Of a stretch of 24,116 bases of DNA, positions 7,794 through 17,732 are shown one piece after another. Positions within the stretch are counted from its first letter, which is position 1; each line of letters starts with the position of its first letter. The position numbers and the translations under genes were made by a program. The DNA comes from Pelagibacteraceae bacterium (GTDB taxonomy: Bacteria; Pseudomonadota; Alphaproteobacteria; Pelagibacterales; Pelagibacteraceae), in assembly GCA_008638025.1 (NCBI GenBank), contig VTPF01000002.1, positions 1-24,116 of the forward strand, read 5' to 3'. A model generated the notes under the pieces. That model had not been told where the DNA came from. It saw only the letters and a list, made by a program, of their open reading frames with translations, and made no database searches.

Positions 7794-8909
7794 ATGGAAA
7801 TTAAAATAGACAGGGATGTATTTTTAAAATGCCTCACCCACATACAGGGAGTTGTTGAAAAAAAAAATACATTACCTATTTTAGCAAACGTTTTAATTGA
7901 AGCTTTTGAGGACAAAATCCAAATTTCAGCTACAGATCTTGATATAATAATTACTGAAAAAATTACTGCAGAAATTATTAAACAAGGATCCACCACTACT
8001 ACAGCTCAAGTATTGTATGATTTAGTAAGAAAGTTACCCTCTGGTTCTAGCATTCACCTAAATTTACAAAGTGATAAAAGATTGAAGCTTACATCGGGTA
8101 AATCAGATTTTAATTTAACCTGTCTTCCTGCAAGTGAATTTCCTATTTTGGAAGATTCAATTGAGAGTGATTATGTAGAAGTGAAGGCAAAACATTTATT
8201 GAAATTATTAATAAAAACGAAATTTTCTATTTCTAATGATGAGACAAGGCATTATCTAAATGGTATTTATTTACACAAAACTGAAGATGAAAATCCGAAA
8301 CTAGTTGCTGTTGCAACTGATGGACATAGATTAAGCAAAACTCAAATTAGCTTAGATTCAGATAAAAATTTTCACTCAATAATTTTACCAAAAAAAACAA
8401 TATTTGAAATAATTAATATAATAAGCGAAGAAACAGACATGTTAGTTAAAATACTCTCGGTTAGATCAAGAGTTAAATTTGTTATTAATGATATTATTCT
8501 TATATCCAAGGTTATAGATGGCAAATTTCCTGATTATGAAAGAGTGATACCATCTGACAGCAGAAAGGATGTTAAGGCAAACGTAAAGGATTTTATGAGC
8601 GCGGTTGATAGAATAAAATCTTTATCGGTTGATAGAAAAGGGGTTATAAAAATTAATATAGAAAAAAATAAAATGCGTTTTTTTGTAAATGACTCTTCAT
8701 CAGGAGAGGGAATAGAGGAGATTAGCTCATTTTATGATGGAGAAAATTTAGAAATTGGCTTTAATTCCGGATATTTGATGGACATAGCAGGAAATATTGA
8801 AGATGAGAATATAATATTGAAGCCAAAAGATGCCACATCTCCTATCATTATAAAAGATCAAAAAGATTTAGATACAACTTATGTCGTAATGCCAATGCGT
8901 GTTGTCTAA
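7794..8909 (+). CDS. dnaN: DNA polymerase III beta subunit (sliding clamp)
   Basis: The clamp is a ring-shaped dimer that tethers DNA polymerases to the template and recruits repair and initiation-control factors. Family features are the N-terminal LPILANVLIEA stretch, the central ATDGHRLS motif, KFPDYERVIP, and the exact C-terminal ending MPMRVV that belongs to the protein-binding cleft. Length 371 is typical for three clamp folds. The start directly abuts dnaA, and the stop lies 6 nt before recF, as expected for the classic dnaA-dnaN-recF-gyrB operon. Confidence 0.98.
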   Translation: MEIKIDRDVFLKCLTHIQGVVEKKNTLPILANVLIEAFEDKIQISATDLDIIITEKITAEIIKQGSTTTTAQVLYDLVRKLPSGSSIHLNLQSDKRLKLTSGKSDFNLTCLPASEFPILEDSIESDYVEVKAKHLLKLLIKTKFSISNDETRHYLNGIYLHKTEDENPKLVAVATDGHRLSKTQISLDSDKNFHSIILPKKTIFEIINIISEETDMLVKILSVRSRVKFVINDIILISKVIDGKFPDYERVIPSDSRKDVKANVKDFMSAVDRIKSLSVDRKGVIKINIEKNKMRFFVNDSSSGEGIEEISSFYDGENLEIGFNSGYLMDIAGNIEDENIILKPKDATSPIIIKDQKDLDTTYVVMPMRVV

Positions 8910-8915
8910 TGTCTA

Positions 8916-10004
8916 ATGGCGTATGTTGAAAAAATAAATATTTCTAATTTTAAATCTCATTTTTCCTTTCAGTCAGAAATTTTGAGTTCTAGCGTTGTTG
9001 TCTGTGGCAATAATGGTATCGGAAAAACAAATTTGTTAGAGTCTCTTTCATTCTTTTCAAATTCTAAAGGAATGAGGGGTGATAAATTAGATAATTTTTT
9101 TTATCATAAAGGAGATATTAAAACCAAATATTTAAATGTTGAAAGTTGGCTTAAACAAAAAGATTATTCTACAAACATATCTTACGAACTTATATGTGAA
9201 GAGAATAGTATAAACAAAAACTTTTTTATAGATAAAAAAAAAATTTCCAACCAAGATATATGTGAATTAGTTAATTTTATTTGGCTATCTCCACACATGG
9301 ATCGCATCATGTATGAGGGAAATACAATTAAAAAAAATTTTATAGATAAAATTATATCTAATTTAGATAAAGACTTTAAAAAAAGTATTTCTAATTTTAA
9401 AAAGCTATCTGAAGAGAGAATTGCTTTGCTAATCAACAATGGAGATAGCAAGTGGTTAAGCATTATTGAACAAAAAATGGCAATTGTTTTTTTTAATATT
9501 TTAAAAAAAAGAAGGGAAAATATATTTTTATTGAATGAAATATCGGAAAAATTATTAAATAGTTTTAAAAAATTTAAAATTGATATTATAAATAATTTAG
9601 AAGAAACCTTAAAAAGTAGAGATGCGTGCTTAGAAAAAATGATTGCAATAATGCATAATAATAGAACTTTAGATCAATCGATTAAAAGAAATTCATTTAG
9701 CCCAAGCATTGATCAAGTTAGCTTTTATGATTGTGATAAACAATTAAACTCCGATATGTGTTCAACTGGTGAGCAAAAGTCTATTCTTTTAAGTGTAATT
9801 TTGGCTTTTGCATGGATGTACAAAAATAAAGATGTTCCCTTTATTTTACTTTTTGATGAAATCTCTTCTCATATTGATGAACATAATATTGAAAAATTTT
9901 TTGATGAAGTGGTTAAATTTGAAACCCAGGCCTGGTACACCGGAACTAATAAAAATATCTTCCAAGCTATTGAAAACAAAGCTTTTTTTATAGATTTAGC
10001 TTAA
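8916..10004 (+). CDS. recF: DNA replication and repair protein RecF
   Basis: RecF is an SMC/ABC-type ATPase that, with RecO and RecR, helps load RecA at single-strand gaps. It shows Walker A GNNGIGKT (31-38), the ABC-type signature STGEQK (283-288) and Walker B FILLFDE (309-315), with a less conserved helical arm between. The 362-residue length is usual. The ATG at 8916 is chosen because the earlier ATG that overlaps the dnaN stop (8909) closes after six codons in another frame. The last bases form the left arm of a perfect inverted repeat shared with the recF-gyrB gap. RecF is poorly conserved at sequence level, but motif set and position leave little doubt. Confidence 0.95.
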   Translation: MAYVEKINISNFKSHFSFQSEILSSSVVVCGNNGIGKTNLLESLSFFSNSKGMRGDKLDNFFYHKGDIKTKYLNVESWLKQKDYSTNISYELICEENSINKNFFIDKKKISNQDICELVNFIWLSPHMDRIMYEGNTIKKNFIDKIISNLDKDFKKSISNFKKLSEERIALLINNGDSKWLSIIEQKMAIVFFNILKKRRENIFLLNEISEKLLNSFKKFKIDIINNLEETLKSRDACLEKMIAIMHNNRTLDQSIKRNSFSPSIDQVSFYDCDKQLNSDMCSTGEQKSILLSVILAFAWMYKNKDVPFILLFDEISSHIDEHNIEKFFDEVVKFETQAWYTGTNKNIFQAIENKAFFIDLA

Positions 10005-10026
10005 TTGCATGCTCCAATTAAGCTAA
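9996..10026. repeat. Perfect 12-bp inverted repeat between recF and gyrB
   Basis: TTAGCTTAATTG (9996-10007) is exactly complementary to CAATTAAGCTAA (10015-10026) around a 7-nt loop, CATGCTC. The left arm contains the recF stop codon. Neither side has a T-run directly after the stem, so it does not look like a classic intrinsic terminator. It could be an mRNA-processing or stability hairpin, an attenuator within the operon, or a protein-binding site. Confidence 0.7.
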
Positions 10027-10035
10027 TAAAAATGA

Positions 10036-12156
<2,121 letters not shown>

Positions 12157-12157
12157 A

Positions 12158-13426
12158 ATGAATTTAAAAAATATTTTTGGCTCTAGCCAAGAAAATATTA
12201 AATTAGAAACATTAACCAACATAAGATGGATTGCAATAATAGGACAGCTGTTTGCAGTTTGTTTGGTATATTTTTATTACAAATTTGAATTTGCATTCTA
12301 TTGGTCATTAGCTGCAATTTTTTTATCTATCTTTTTAAATATTATTTTAGAGTTTTATAAATTTTCTATTCAAAGATTAAATAATCTTTGGGCAAGTCTA
12401 AGTATTTTATATGATTTAATTCAGTTATCTTTTTTGCTTTTTTTAACTGGTGGTCTTACTAATCCATTTTCTATTTTAATATTAGTGCCCACAACAATTG
12501 CAGTAACTTTTTTATCTAAAAGAAGTAGTATTATTATTGCTTCCGTCTCTATTGTTATGTTGTCAATTTTATCTACTAAGCATTTACCTTTGCCAGGGCC
12601 AGCTTTAGTTTTGCCACAACATTATTTAATAGGATTATGGGCCTCATTAACAATTGGCATTATTTTTCTTGGCAATTATGCTTACTCAATTACTATTGAA
12701 GATCGAAAAAGAGCTAAAGCTTTTGATAATTTAGAGCAGGCTCTTTCAAGGGAAAGAGAATTAAAATCATTAGGAGGTTTAGCCGCCGCCGCCGCTCATG
12801 AATTGGCAACACCATTAGGCACTATAACTTTAGTAATTGAAGATTTAAAAAAACAGTTAGGAAAAAACCCTAAATTTAAAAATGACGTAGAGTTGTTAAA
12901 CTCACAAATAAAAAGATGCAAAGTAATTTTGAAAGATTTATCTACCGACCCAAACAAGCAGGATTCTTTTATAGAAAATGTTACTTTTAAAAATTTAATT
13001 CAAGAAATTGTTTTTTCTTTTGAGATTCCAAAAAATAAAAAAATTAAAATTTTTGACCAAAAATTTGATAATCATTTTATGGTTACAAGAAAAATAGAGT
13101 TAATTTATGCTTTGCGAAATATAATTGATAATGCGATTAAGTTTGCTAATAAAAAAATTGAAATTGAGCTTTTTAATAAGGATAAAAAAATAGAGTTAAA
13201 TATTAGTGATGATGGCAGTGGTTTTTCACAAGATATTATTCAAAAATTAGGAGAGCCGTATATTAAATCTTCACTTGTGACAAAAAACAAGAGAGGATTG
13301 GGATTGGGAATATTTATATCTAAAACATTATTGGAGAGAACTGGAGCTAAGATTTTTTTTAAAAAAAGTATTTTAGGTGGAGCTCTCGTTAATATTATCT
13401 GGAAAGATACTAGTTTAAAAATTTAA
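12158..13426 (+). CDS. regB: Redox-sensing histidine kinase RegB/PrrB/ActS
   Basis: RegB is a membrane histidine kinase that senses the redox state of the quinone pool and phosphorylates RegA. About six hydrophobic segments fill residues 24-180. The quinone-binding heptad GGLTNPF sits at 98-104. The H-box AAAAHELATPLGTI places the phosphorylated His at H214. The redox-active cysteine is C254 (IKRCKVIL), exactly 40 residues later, as in Rhodobacter RegB (H225/C265). N-box NIIDNAIKF (321-329), DDGSGF and GLGLG (380-384) complete the ATP-binding domain. It starts one base after gyrB, so it is tied to the replication operon, and its end overlaps the end of the convergent ureohydrolase gene by 4 nt. 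The regulator regA lies 3.3 kb away. Confidence 0.94.
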   Translation: MNLKNIFGSSQENIKLETLTNIRWIAIIGQLFAVCLVYFYYKFEFAFYWSLAAIFLSIFLNIILEFYKFSIQRLNNLWASLSILYDLIQLSFLLFLTGGLTNPFSILILVPTTIAVTFLSKRSSIIIASVSIVMLSILSTKHLPLPGPALVLPQHYLIGLWASLTIGIIFLGNYAYSITIEDRKRAKAFDNLEQALSRERELKSLGGLAAAAAHELATPLGTITLVIEDLKKQLGKNPKFKNDVELLNSQIKRCKVILKDLSTDPNKQDSFIENVTFKNLIQEIVFSFEIPKNKKIKIFDQKFDNHFMVTRKIELIYALRNIIDNAIKFANKKIEIELFNKDKKIELNISDDGSGFSQDIIQKLGEPYIKSSLVTKNKRGLGLGIFISKTLLERTGAKIFFKKSILGGALVNIIWKDTSLKI

Positions 13427-14307
13427 TTTTTTTTACTTATAAATTTGTATGATAAAATTTTGTAAGCTAGTTTTGCAGCTAAGAAATCGCATGCATGAAG
13501 ATTCTTTTTGGGGGCTAGTTCATTAATGTCAGCCCCAACAATATTAGCATTTTCAGAGGCTATCTTTAATATTTTGATTGCATCGCTCCATAACAAGCCT
13601 CCTGGTTCAGGGGTCCCTGTCGCAGGAATCAAGCTAGAATCAAAACCATCTAAATCAAAAGTTATATAAACATTTTTATTTTTAATTAATTTTTTAAACA
13701 AACCAAGATTCCAATTCTTCATATCTTTCCCCCAAAAAATTTTCATTTTTTTTGGAATTGATTTATAGTATTTGTATTCATCTAAGCACAAATTTCTTAT
13801 ACCAAAGGAAATAATTTCAATATTTGGGAAATCAAGACACCTTCGCATAGCTGAAGCGTGTGAATATTTTTCTCCTTCATACCCATCTCTTAAGTCTGCG
13901 TGGGCATCAAATTGTAAAATAGTAATTTTTTTAAATTTATGAGAAAATGCTTTTATAATTCCAGGTGTAATAGAATGTTCTCCTCCAAATATAAGGGGGA
14001 ATTCTTTTTTATCTAAGATTTTTTTTGTAATTTGAGTTAATTGTTCAAGCGCTTGATTTAATTTTTTTTTAATTACAAAAGGTTTTAATGTTTTAACTTG
14101 AAATTTTTTGTATGGTTCTAAAAGTAATTCTTCATCAAATAACTCAACTTGATGTGAAGCATTAATCATTGCTTTTGGACCATATTTAGTTCCTGATCCA
14201 TAACTTACACTCTTTTCTAAACCAAATGGAATTACACAAACTTTATTTTTAGAGACAGTTTCTTTAGGTAATCCCAAAAAACCTAACAAGGAACTATAAA
14301 AGATCAT
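13423..14307 (-). CDS. speB: Agmatinase-family ureohydrolase
   Basis: Members are binuclear Mn enzymes that remove urea from guanidino compounds; agmatinase gives putrescine. All metal ligands are visible: H111 (GGEHSIT), D134/H136/D138 (FDAHADLRD), and D218/D220 with D223 (FDLDGFD), followed by the arginase-family signature GTPEPGG. Length (294) is normal. It is the last gene of the polyamine operon and overlaps the upstream deoxyhypusine-synthase-like gene by 4 nt (ATGA). No arginine decarboxylase is in the window, so the true substrate could be agmatine made elsewhere or a guanidino-polyamine made by the neighbours. Arginase or another ureohydrolase specificity cannot be excluded from sequence alone. 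Confidence 0.85.
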   Translation of the reverse strand: MIFYSSLLGFLGLPKETVSKNKVCVIPFGLEKSVSYGSGTKYGPKAMINASHQVELFDEELLLEPYKKFQVKTLKPFVIKKKLNQALEQLTQITKKILDKKEFPLIFGGEHSITPGIIKAFSHKFKKITILQFDAHADLRDGYEGEKYSHASAMRRCLDFPNIEIISFGIRNLCLDEYKYYKSIPKKMKIFWGKDMKNWNLGLFKKLIKNKNVYITFDLDGFDSSLIPATGTPEPGGLLWSDAIKILKIASENANIVGADINELAPKKNLHACDFLAAKLAYKILSYKFISKKN

Positions 14308-15329
14308 TTATTAAAAATTTCAGCAAAATTTCTTCTTGGTCTATTCTTCCAATTCATTCGGTGATAAGCATCACTGGCTATCAAAGGTAAAACACTCGTT
14401 GCTTCTGCAAAAACCATTTGTTCTTTAGAAGTATCAACCTTACCCCAGGAACTGGCTTCTTTTAATGTTGAGCTACTACAAGCTCCATCACGAGAATCAG
14501 CAACTGTTATTTGAACTGCATACTTGTGCATTTCAACATTTTTTCCCAATAGTTCGGCACATATAACTGTATCTTGAATAAAGTTTTTTGGGACTCCTCC
14601 CCCAATCATAAATAGGCCTGAATTTTTTGATTTGATTTTTATTTCTGTGAGTTCTCTAAATTCTCTTATTGAATCAATTGTTAAATGATTATTTGGATTT
14701 TGTTCTTGATGCATTACCAGTCCAAAACCAGCAGAACTATCTGTGAATGCTGGACAAAAAATAGGAACACCATGATCATAAGCAGTTTCAATCAAAGAGT
14801 TTTTTTTCTTTGAGTTCTGTTTTAAATATTTTCCTAATTCCCATATAAACTCTCGAGAAGTATGCGGCTTGGGAGGTAAAGAGTTAGCTACTTCGCAAAT
14901 AGTTTTGTCACATGATTGCAACTCATCTTCGTCAATGTAAGTATCGTAAATTCTGTCAATATAGTTTTCTCTTAAAATATTATCATCTTGGAATTGATTA
15001 CCCTGGTAATGCTTGAAGCCAAGAGCTTCAAAAAAATCCATATCGATAATAGAGGCACCAGTTGAAACAATAGCATCAACCATGTTGTATTTAATTAGAT
15101 CAGAATAAAGTTGCATACAACCACCAGCGGAAGTAGAGCCAGCCAAAGTTAAAAATATTGTACAATCTTTATCATTTACCATTTCATTAAAAATTTTGGC
15201 TGCATTTCCTGTCTCTCTAGATGTGAAAGACATTTTTGACATTGATTCAATAATGGGTCTGGCATCAAACGAGGTGATATCAATATGCTCAACAGGTGTA
15301 GATAAGAAGCTAGATTTATTGTGTCCCAT
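14304..15329 (-). CDS. Deoxyhypusine-synthase-like protein (probable homospermidine synthase-type enzyme)
   Basis: Eukaryotic and archaeal deoxyhypusine synthase moves an aminobutyl group from spermidine to eIF5A using NAD and a catalytic lysine. Bacteria lack eIF5A, and their homologues are thought to act in polyamine synthesis, for instance making homospermidine from putrescine. The 341-residue product keeps the catalytic region: EASSWGK places the lysine at K297, followed by the family-like VFAEATSVLPLIASDAY. Upstream are TLAGSTSAGG, the VSTGASIIDMDFFEALG segment and the MIGGGVPKNF glycine loop. It sits between the decarboxylase (14 nt upstream) and the ureohydrolase (4-nt overlap). The fold is secure; the reaction is inferred. 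Confidence 0.85.
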   Translation of the reverse strand: MGHNKSSFLSTPVEHIDITSFDARPIIESMSKMSFTSRETGNAAKIFNEMVNDKDCTIFLTLAGSTSAGGCMQLYSDLIKYNMVDAIVSTGASIIDMDFFEALGFKHYQGNQFQDDNILRENYIDRIYDTYIDEDELQSCDKTICEVANSLPPKPHTSREFIWELGKYLKQNSKKKNSLIETAYDHGVPIFCPAFTDSSAGFGLVMHQEQNPNNHLTIDSIREFRELTEIKIKSKNSGLFMIGGGVPKNFIQDTVICAELLGKNVEMHKYAVQITVADSRDGACSSSTLKEASSWGKVDTSKEQMVFAEATSVLPLIASDAYHRMNWKNRPRRNFAEIFNK

Positions 15330-15343
15330 ATTCTTTGTTTGGT

Positions 15344-16522
15344 TTAAGCGACTAGGTAGTTACTGCTATTATCTTCTTCAAAAATAGACATTATTGGTTT
15401 GTCAACTACTTCATGAATTTCATTAGAATAAAATCCGTTAAACTGAGTTCTTAAGCTAATCCCGTAAGCACCAAGCTGACCAATTTCTATATAGTCCCCT
15501 TCTTTAATATTATTGGGTAGCAAAAAGGGTCCTTTCATAAAATCAATTCCATCGCACGTCGGACCATAAAAACTAAAAGGAGTTAGTCTTTTAGAAAAAG
15601 ATTTTTCTATTTGAATCATTCTTGTAGGAAAAATAAAGTTGGGAGTTCCGGCATCAAATAGAGATCCATAAGTTCCGTCATTTATATATAAAATTTGTTT
15701 TTTTCTTAATTCAACCCTTACAACAGTTGACCCACTTTCAGCAACCAACGCTCTTCCTGGTTCGCAAATTAGTTTTGTAGTTTTTGGTAAATTGAGTTTA
15801 GAAAATGCATTAGTAATTTCTTTTATATATTCTCCTAAAGGTCTTGGATATAAATCAGGATATGTAGAGGGAAATCCTCCTCCCACATTTATAATATCAG
15901 GATTGATTTCTGCTTTTTTAATTAATGTTCCAATATCTTTAATTGCTTTTGCGTATGAGATTGGATGCATACATTGAGATCCAACGTGAAAACTAATGCC
16001 CACTTTATAAGCAACTTCTTTTGCATTTTTTAATAAACTTACAGCTTCAGATATAGAGGCTCCAAATTTTTTTGATAAATCAATCTCAGCATGTTCATTT
16101 GAAATTGCAATACGCAAATATAAAGTCAAATCTTTAGCTTGTTGAGTTACTTCTATAATTTTTTCTAATTCATATTTGCTATCAAAAGAAAAATCTCTAA
16201 TTCCATAATTAAAATATGCTTCATAAATGCTTTCTTTGCTTTTTACAGTATGCATGAAATAAGCTTTAGCTTCTGGAAGAACTCTTTTGATTAATTTTAT
16301 TTCCTCGATAGAGGCTGTATCAAAATTAGTTACGCCACTTTCAAAGATTGTTTTTAAAACTTGTTCGTTAGAATTGCACTTAACCGCATATAGGGTTGTG
16401 CCCGGAAAATTTTGAAGAAACCATTTAGAGGCTGTTTGAATACTTTCTTCTCGTATGCAGTAAACTGGATTTACTGGTCTTGTACTTTTGACCAACTCGT
16501 CAACAGACTGAAATTTTGCCAT
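15344..16522 (-). CDS. Ornithine/lysine-type PLP decarboxylase (fold type III)
   Basis: This alanine-racemase-fold decarboxylase most likely converts L-ornithine to putrescine; some relatives also accept lysine. The PLP-binding lysine is K48 (YAVKCN). Later come HVGSQC, the glycine loop GGGFP, CEPGRALVAE, and GPTCDGID with the cysteine that completes the active site across the dimer. GAYGISLRTQFNGF near the C-terminus matches ODC. Length (392) is typical of short bacterial ODCs. The start is supported by GAGAGG-like purines (GAGAGG on the minus strand, about 16531-16536) 9 nt upstream of the ATG. It is the first gene of the polyamine operon, with a 209-nt regulatory gap to the divergent regA. 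Confidence 0.9.
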   Translation of the reverse strand: MAKFQSVDELVKSTRPVNPVYCIREESIQTASKWFLQNFPGTTLYAVKCNSNEQVLKTIFESGVTNFDTASIEEIKLIKRVLPEAKAYFMHTVKSKESIYEAYFNYGIRDFSFDSKYELEKIIEVTQQAKDLTLYLRIAISNEHAEIDLSKKFGASISEAVSLLKNAKEVAYKVGISFHVGSQCMHPISYAKAIKDIGTLIKKAEINPDIINVGGGFPSTYPDLYPRPLGEYIKEITNAFSKLNLPKTTKLICEPGRALVAESGSTVVRVELRKKQILYINDGTYGSLFDAGTPNFIFPTRMIQIEKSFSKRLTPFSFYGPTCDGIDFMKGPFLLPNNIKEGDYIEIGQLGAYGISLRTQFNGFYSNEIHEVVDKPIMSIFEEDNSSNYLVA

Positions 16523-16731
16523 CTCATAAAACCTCTCGTTAGTTACTAGTCAGCTATTTAATTTTATTTAAAAAAGCCATCTTGATTCCGCAATTAAAGT
16601 TATTTTGAATTAATGTAAAGATAAAAAATACCCACAAAAATTTTTTTTAAAATTTCCAATTCATCGTGGCTCTGAAAAATAGTTGTAAAATTTAACCTTG
16701 AGATTGAAAAATTTCTGCCTATATTAAGGCT
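16523..16731. promoter_or_regulatory. Divergent regulatory region between the decarboxylase and regA
   Basis: This 209-nt gap serves both the minus-strand polyamine operon and plus-strand regA. The regA side carries a promoter at 16698-16725. The decarboxylase side holds a purine-rich ribosome site (about 16531-16536), and a tiny minus-strand reading frame of eight codons plus stop (16580 to 16554) lies in the leader. The middle is A/T-rich, with runs around 16640-16650. I could not assign a convincing promoter for the polyamine operon. No recognisable riboswitch fold could be confirmed by eye. Confidence 0.55.
16698..16725 (+). promoter_or_regulatory. regA promoter, probably giving a leaderless mRNA
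   Basis: TTGAGA (16698-16703) and TATATT (16720-16725) are separated by 16 nt, a good sigma70-type match. Only six bases (AAGGCT) lie between the -10 and the regA ATG at 16732, so transcription should begin at or next to the start codon. The -10 is enclosed by a short inverted repeat, GCCT (16717-16720) and AGGC (16727-16730), which could be an operator. The boxes are seen directly; leaderless translation is inferred. Confidence 0.6.
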
Positions 16732-17295
16732 ATGAAATTTAACAATAATTCCCTTAAAATAAGCGATTTTGAAGACACAAGTCTGCTTATAGTCGATGAC
16801 GACGATCCTTTTAGACTGAGGCTGGGAAGGGCCATGGAGGCTAAAGGATTTAAGCCAGTACTAGCCAAGGGGGTCGAGGAAGCCACTCTGTTAGTAAAAA
16901 AAAAAGCCCCTGCCTTTGCTGTTATAGATTTGAGACTTTTAGATGGTAATGGACTAGATGTTGTTGATGCAATTCATCAAATAAAGAAAGATAGTAGAAT
17001 AGTTATGTTGACTGGCTATGGAAACTTACCTACTGCAGTAGCCGCAGTTAAAGCAGGAGCTATTGATTACATTTCAAAACCTGCAGATGCAGAAGCAGTA
17101 GAGGCAGCTTTGTTGGCAGCTCCAGATAAAAAAGCGTCTCCCCCAGAAAACCCCATGTCCGCAGATAGAGTTAAATGGGAACATATCCAAAGAGTTTTTG
17201 AGCTTTGTAATAGAAATGTTTCAGAAACGGCCAGAAGATTGAAAATGCATAGAAGAACATTGCAAAGAATTCTTTCAAAAAGATCTCCTAAATAA
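16732..17295 (+). CDS. regA: Redox response regulator RegA/PrrA/ActR
   Basis: RegA is the DNA-binding partner of RegB and controls energy metabolism genes (respiration, nitrogen and carbon assimilation in known alphaproteobacteria) according to redox state. The receiver domain has the acidic cluster VDDDD (21-25), phospho-acceptor D66 (VIDLRLLDGNG), the Thr of LTGYG (94) and K116 (SKPAD). After a proline-rich linker comes the nearly invariant output region NPMSADRVKWEHIQRV and the Fis-type helix-turn-helix NVSETARRLKMHRRTLQRIL. Length (187) is standard. Conservation is much higher than that of neighbouring proteins, as usual for RegA. It is monocistronic with its own promoter and overlaps the end of the convergent DUF6314-like gene by 8 nt. 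Confidence 0.97.
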   Translation: MKFNNNSLKISDFEDTSLLIVDDDDPFRLRLGRAMEAKGFKPVLAKGVEEATLLVKKKAPAFAVIDLRLLDGNGLDVVDAIHQIKKDSRIVMLTGYGNLPTAVAAVKAGAIDYISKPADAEAVEAALLAAPDKKASPPENPMSADRVKWEHIQRVFELCNRNVSETARRLKMHRRTLQRILSKRSPK

Positions 17296-17728
17296 ATTTA
17301 TTAAATAAACTAATATTATTTGTTTTAAAATAGTGTGTATTTATAAATATATTTTTATTTCTTCCTTTAATCTTATGAGTTATGCGAAAATAATTTTTAT
17401 TAATCCAAAAAACATTAGTTTGATAAGTATCTTTTAAACAATAAAAAAAAGAACTCTTGGGAAATAAACTTAATTCAAATTTTTGAAACAATCTTCCATT
17501 ATTAGGTCCGGTATTAAAAAAAAAAACTATTTTATTTTTTATAATTTTGATTAAGTATTCATTATTACCAAATATAGAGCTATGTTTGTAGGTAGTTAAA
17601 AATTTTTCACTTAAGATTATTTCTAAATTTTTATTAGTTGATATTTTTGCATATCCGCAGGCCATGGTATTGGGAAATATTTTTCTTTTAATTTTCCATA
17701 CACCATTAATATGAGAGATAAAATTCAA
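17288..17728 (-). CDS. DUF6314-like small protein
   Basis: The 146-residue product has no signal peptide or membrane span and is rich in Lys, Asn, Phe and Ile. Its layout resembles alphaproteobacterial DUF6314 proteins: an N-terminal NGVWKIKRKI (compare DGxWxxxRxI), a central NNGRLFQKFEL (compare DGRPFH), a CLKDTYQ segment and a late FRITHKIKGRNKNIFINTHY. These suggest a lipocalin-like beta barrel, but no function is known. The start lies 4 nt after the bioY stop, so it is probably co-transcribed with the ABC ATPase and bioY. The match is by eye and divergent; a different orphan family is possible. Confidence 0.5.
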   Translation of the reverse strand: MNFISHINGVWKIKRKIFPNTMACGYAKISTNKNLEIILSEKFLTTYKHSSIFGNNEYLIKIIKNKIVFFFNTGPNNGRLFQKFELSLFPKSSFFYCLKDTYQTNVFWINKNYFRITHKIKGRNKNIFINTHYFKTNNISLFNKFI

Positions 17729-17732
17729 AAAT

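Noticed and set aside
9182..9463. Minus-strand frame within recF
   Set aside because: Entirely inside recF, with a low-complexity Leu/Ser/Ile product and no known motif.
13405..13445. Bidirectional terminator between regB and the ureohydrolase gene
   Set aside because: Only an A/T-only palindrome with no G/C pairs is present across the 4-nt convergent overlap.
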